From assembly GCA_030680405.1 (NCBI GenBank), contig JAUXVT010000063.1, positions 1-47,366 on the forward strand: a DNA stretch of 47,366 nt, written 5' to 3'. The notes beneath the pieces were generated by a model. The model did not search any database. It was given only the letters and a program-made list of their open reading frames with translations, and was not told where the DNA came from. This document shows, one piece after another, positions 44,032 through 47,366 of the stretch (its first letter is position 1; the number at the start of each line of letters is the position of its first letter). Origin of the DNA: Thiobacillus sp. Lineage in GTDB: Bacteria; Pseudomonadota; Gammaproteobacteria; Burkholderiales; Thiobacillaceae. The position numbers and the translations under genes were made by a program.

Positions 44032-44877
44032 TCAGGGTCTGTTGAGTAGGTCCATGGACTTGAGGGTGTGATCCAGCAGGTCAAATTCATGTTCGCCATC
44101 CATGAAATGGTTGGCGTCCTTTACGATCACCATGGGCGTCTGTACATGCTTCAGCGCTTTCAGCCAGCCACGTTCGAGCATGTCGTCGGCGTCACCCATG
44201 ATGAGTGTTACGTTGACCGGTGATTGTTTCAATACCGACAGCGTGTGGGATTGGTCCCAGCGCACATACGAAAGCAAAGCTTCCGACGTCGACAGGTATT
44301 TTCTGCAGTAAGACAAATGCTGGGTGACCAGCGTGCGTTGCTTGAGCTGAACCTGGCTTTCCAGCCATGCGATGAGCGCTGCGCGTGGTGTCGTGCCGAC
44401 CTCGGCTTCGATCAGCGAGACGCCGATATAGCCTTTCACGGTCGCATCCGGTCCGGCTGCCAGATAGGCCAGCAACTGCAAGCTGCCAAAACTGTGGCCG
44501 AGCAGCACGATGGAGCGGTGACCGTGCGATTTCAGCCAGTCCACCCAGTGTGCAATTTCGGCGATATCGTCATCCAGGCTGTGGCGGTGCACCGCTTCGC
44601 ACGCCAGGCTTTGCATCCGGTTGGGAATGCCCAGGCTGAGCGTGGGTGACAATACCGTATAGCCCGCATCCTGCAGGCCACGCGCCAGCGTGGCCACGGT
44701 GGGGAAATCGCGCGTCTGTAAAAAGCCGTGCAGCAGCAGCACCGCGGGTTTGTCGCGCTGGCCGGCAAGGTATTCGGCGCTGGCGGGGATGCCGGGGCGC
44801 ATTTCCAGTTGGACAATCGCAGCATGAACCGAAGTCGGGAGCGCCGATAACAGTAAGCAGAACAGGAGTGCGCGCAT
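44032..44877 (-). CDS. Exported alpha/beta hydrolase
   Basis: 281 residues. Signal peptide MRALLFCLLLSALPTSVHAA. The alpha/beta-hydrolase fold has oxyanion segment LLLHGFLQTRDFPT, nucleophile elbow LLGHSFGSLQ (serine), acid in LIMGDADDML and histidine in VKDANHFMDGEHEF. Probably periplasmic with an unknown ester or peptide substrate. Being co-transcribed with a c-di-GMP protein whose sensor faces the periplasm suggests the hydrolase product may be what that sensor detects. Confidence 0.84.
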   Translation of the reverse strand: MRALLFCLLLSALPTSVHAAIVQLEMRPGIPASAEYLAGQRDKPAVLLLHGFLQTRDFPTVATLARGLQDAGYTVLSPTLSLGIPNRMQSLACEAVHRHSLDDDIAEIAHWVDWLKSHGHRSIVLLGHSFGSLQLLAYLAAGPDATVKGYIGVSLIEAEVGTTPRAALIAWLESQVQLKQRTLVTQHLSYCRKYLSTSEALLSYVRWDQSHTLSVLKQSPVNVTLIMGDADDMLERGWLKALKHVQTPMVIVKDANHFMDGEHEFDLLDHTLKSMDLLNRP

Positions 44878-44994
44878 GGCAGGGGGCGTGATGAATCTTT
44901 GACCTTAACGGCAGAAAGTCAACGGAACTGAAGCTGGATGCAAGCGGTTCGGCACCGGCCGGATGTTACACTCCGCCTCGAAATCACTCCCAAT

Positions 44995-46974
44995 ATGTCT
45001 GATCTTAAACATTTATTTTCACCCGATGGCGCGTGTGCCGCGGTGCTGCCAGGCTGGCGTTCGCGCCCGCAGCAACTGGCCATGGCCGAGGCGGTCGAAC
45101 GCGCGGTCGCCGACAACAGCGTGCTGCTGGCCGAAGCCGGCACCGGCACCGGCAAGACGCTGGCCTATCTCATCCCCGCCCTGCTGTCGGGCGGCAAGGT
45201 GGTGATCTCCACCGGCACCAAGGCGCTGCAGGATCAGCTTTTTCATCGCGATCTGCCGGCCGCGCGCCGTGCGCTGAAGTCGCCGGTCAAGGTGGCCTTG
45301 CTGAAAGGCCGCGCCAATTACGTCTGCCATCATCACCTGCAACGCAATTTGAGCGATGGCCGCTTTGCCCATCGCGACGATGCGGTATGGCTGGCCAAAA
45401 TCGCCCGTTTTGCCGAAACCAGCAGCAGCGGTGACCGTGCCGAAGCTGAAGGCATTCCCGAGGACGCCACCGCTTGGCATTACGCCGTCTCCAGCCGTGA
45501 CACCTGCCTCGGCGGTGAGTGCAGCCACTTCAAGGACTGCTTTGTGATGGCCGCGCGCAAGGCCGCGCTCGATGCCGAAGTGGTCGTGGTCAACCACCAC
45601 CTGTTCTTTGCCGACCTGTGGCTGAAGGACGAAGGCGTCGCCGAACTGCTGCCCGCCTGCAACACCGTGATCCTCGACGAAGCCCACCAGCTGGCCGAAA
45701 CCGCCGCACAGTTTTTCGGCGAGACGCTGTCCACCGCGCAACTGCTCGACCTGGCCGGCGACACCAAGCGCCTCGCTGCGGTGAAGGCAGGCGACTTCCC
45801 GGCCCTGCGCCGCGCGGCAGAGGATCTCGCCAAGACCGTGCGCGACCTGCGCCTCGCCTTCCCGCAGAATCCGGTTAAATCAACGTTCGCTGAACTGACG
45901 CGCTATGAAAAATGGCCGGATGCGCTGAAATCACTATCGGCGGCGCTGGATGAAACGACGAAGCTGCTGGAAACCCAGGCCGAGCGGGACGCCGACCTGA
46001 AAAACTGCTTCGAGCGCGCACAGGCGGTGCAGGCCACCCTGGCCAGCTGGCAACGCGCCGACGATCCCGACAATCCCCGCGTGCGCTGGCTGGAAACCAC
46101 CCTGAGTTCGCTGCTGCTGCACGCCACCCCCTTGTCGGTCGGTGCGATGTTTGGCGCCAAACTCACCGAGCGCGCGCAGGCGTGGATTCTCACCTCCGCC
46201 ACGCTATCCGTCGGCGGCGACTTCACCCACCTCAAAACCCGCCTCGGGATCGAGCAGGCCGAAACCCTGTGCGTCGACAGCCCCTTCGATTACCCGCGCC
46301 AGGGCGTGCTCTACGTGCCGCAGGGCTTGCCCGCACCCAACACCCCCGAGTTCACCGAAGGCGTCGTGAATGCCGCCTTGCCCGTGCTGGAAGTCAGCGG
46401 CGGGCGCGCGTTTATCCTGTTTACCAGCCTGCGCGCGCTGGAGAAAGCCCGCGGTCTGCTAATCGACGCCTTCAAGTCGCGTGGCTGGGACTACCCCTTG
46501 CTGGTACAGGGCGACGCCCCGAAGAACGAACTCCTCGCGCGTTTCCAGAAAGCCGGCAACGCCGTGCTGCTGGGCAGCCAGAGTTTTTGGGAGGGTGTCG
46601 ATATGCCCGGTGACGTGCTGTCGGTCGTTATCATCGACAAGCTGCCGTTTCAACCGCCGGATGATCCGGTGGTCGCCGCGCGCATTGCCCAGGCCGAGAA
46701 GAATGGCGGCAAGCCGTTCATGGATTATCAGCTGCCGCATGCGGCGATCAGTTTGAAGCAGGGGGCGGGGCGGCTGATTCGCACCGAGACGGATCGGGGG
46801 GTGCTGATGATTTGCGATACCAGGCTGGCGGATAAGCCGTATGGGCGCTTGTTGTTGAATGCGTTGCCGGCGATGACGCGGACGCGGAAGATGGAGGTGG
46901 TGGAGCGGTTTTTTGCGGCGGAGGGGGCTTCACCCGTCATTACGAGCGAAGCGAAGCAATCCAGTTCAGGTTAA
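44995..46974 (+). CDS. DinG/YoaA-family iron-sulfur DNA helicase
   Basis: 659 residues from ATG 44995. XPD-like superfamily 2 helicase: Walker A EAGTGTGKTLAYLIP, iron-sulfur cysteines in NYVCHHHLQ and TCLGGECSHFKDC, DEAH box VILDEAHQLAE, and the C-terminal GSQSFWEGVDMPGD and GAGRLIRTETDRG motifs. It unwinds DNA 5' to 3' in repair and replication restart. Size fits YoaA. The last residues ASPVITSEAKQSSSG come from a dispersed repeat (46935-46964), so the native C-terminus probably ended slightly earlier. Confidence 0.9.
   Translation: MSDLKHLFSPDGACAAVLPGWRSRPQQLAMAEAVERAVADNSVLLAEAGTGTGKTLAYLIPALLSGGKVVISTGTKALQDQLFHRDLPAARRALKSPVKVALLKGRANYVCHHHLQRNLSDGRFAHRDDAVWLAKIARFAETSSSGDRAEAEGIPEDATAWHYAVSSRDTCLGGECSHFKDCFVMAARKAALDAEVVVVNHHLFFADLWLKDEGVAELLPACNTVILDEAHQLAETAAQFFGETLSTAQLLDLAGDTKRLAAVKAGDFPALRRAAEDLAKTVRDLRLAFPQNPVKSTFAELTRYEKWPDALKSLSAALDETTKLLETQAERDADLKNCFERAQAVQATLASWQRADDPDNPRVRWLETTLSSLLLHATPLSVGAMFGAKLTERAQAWILTSATLSVGGDFTHLKTRLGIEQAETLCVDSPFDYPRQGVLYVPQGLPAPNTPEFTEGVVNAALPVLEVSGGRAFILFTSLRALEKARGLLIDAFKSRGWDYPLLVQGDAPKNELLARFQKAGNAVLLGSQSFWEGVDMPGDVLSVVIIDKLPFQPPDDPVVAARIAQAEKNGGKPFMDYQLPHAAISLKQGAGRLIRTETDRGVLMICDTRLADKPYGRLLLNALPAMTRTRKMEVVERFFAAEGASPVITSEAKQSSSG
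46935..46964. repeat. Dispersed CGTCATTGCGAGCGAAGC-type repeat
   Basis: The stretch CGTCATTACGAGCGAAGCGA onward is a copy of an intergenic repeat known from many bacterial genomes. Here it overlaps the 3' end of the helicase gene. Confidence 0.6.
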
Positions 46975-47031
46975 GGCGCGAAGCACAACTGAGTAGTTAT
47001 TGGCTTCGAAGGACTACTGACCGTTGGCCGG

Positions 47032-47366
47032 GGGTAGCCCGGCGGCTAGTCACTTTCTTTTGTCTCGCCAAAAGAAAGTAACCAAAGAAAAGGCGACCCC
47101 GACATCCCCGAATTCCCGAAAATCGAGCCTGGCGGGTGGGCGGCAAAGAACTCGCCCCGCTTTTACTGTTTTTAATTTTATTTTTTGTGAGCGGTGCTCA
47201 AACACCTTTGCCGCTGATCCACCCGACAGACTCGATTTCCGGCGGGGCTGAGAGGGGCGGAAGGCCAAAACCAGGACGGTGGTGACGGAGCGTTTGTGAT
47301 TACTATTCAGGCTTCGCATGCGGCGCATTACGCCTTCGGCTAATAAGCCCTACTCGCTCTGATATT
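47032..47366. repeat. Intergenic repeat block, no gene
   Basis: The block holds ACTTTCTTTTG (47052-47062) and its inverse CAAAAGAAAGT (47069-47079), followed by AACCAAAGAAAAGGCGACCC, a repeat frequently found between genes in proteobacteria. Near the end is a second palindrome-like unit around GCATTACGCCTTCGGCTAAT. Small ORFs over it in both directions look like translations of repeat DNA. Confidence 0.6.

Noticed and set aside
46748-47328. Short minus-strand ORFs near the right end
   Set aside because: They are the antisense of the helicase end or translations of dispersed repeats.

Overview
The window looks like a chromosome segment of a GC-rich betaproteobacterium. A Thiobacillus- or Sulfuricella-like autotroph is my inference from gene content and style, not proven. 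It has ordinary housekeeping DNA at both ends and a block of acquired DNA between about 0.8 and 15.1 kb, placed beside a tRNA-Arg/tRNA-Ser pair.

Region 1 (1-754) is the end of a kdpD-like sensor gene and a complete kdpE-like response regulator. Region 2 (about 755-6490) is accessory. It holds an AT-rich gene for a coiled-coil membrane protein on the minus strand, then a plus-strand cassette: ribbon-helix-helix-like protein, Rep_trans/MobT-like replication initiator or relaxase, two small coupled ORFs, a long inverted repeat with a competing hairpin, and a large serine recombinase. I read the cassette as an integrative mobilizable element or its remnant.

Region 3 (6494-15096) is a compact element bounded by a 48-bp direct repeat of the 3' end of tRNA-Arg(ACG). 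It encodes a tyrosine integrase, an AlpA-like regulator, a zinc-ribbon protein, a TOPRIM+DUF927 primase-helicase, a Nu1-like small terminase, an HK97-fold capsid protein and a coiled-coil protein. It has no large terminase, portal, protease or tail gene. This is the layout of a phage satellite (P4/PICI type). Near its two ends lie mirror-image arrays of seven GGAAC/GTTCC iterons each, in almost the same spacing, which look like a two-part (ori/crr-like) replication origin. This is the most interesting system in the window.

Region 4 (15050-47366) is core chromosome: tRNA-Arg and tRNA-Ser; lysC; rlmD; a PolB-like exonuclease; an EAL/HDOD-like signalling protein; a DUF4139 protein; a SlyD-like isomerase and an exported SCP2-like protein; an Mla-like lipid transport operon (permease, degenerate ATPase, MCE protein, lipoprotein); a tightly packed operon of SH3 protein, M48 protease, CHASE2-adenylate cyclase and class II cyclic-nucleotide phosphodiesterase, which would both make and destroy cAMP; a DUF302 protein; a Fur-boxed ferric iron ABC operon (fbpABC) followed by a hybrid histidine kinase; an NlpC/P60 hydrolase; a UbiB-like protein; a CHASE4-like GGDEF-EAL protein with an upstream exported hydrolase; and a DinG/YoaA-family helicase. 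The right end consists of dispersed intergenic repeats, one of which encodes the last residues of the helicase.
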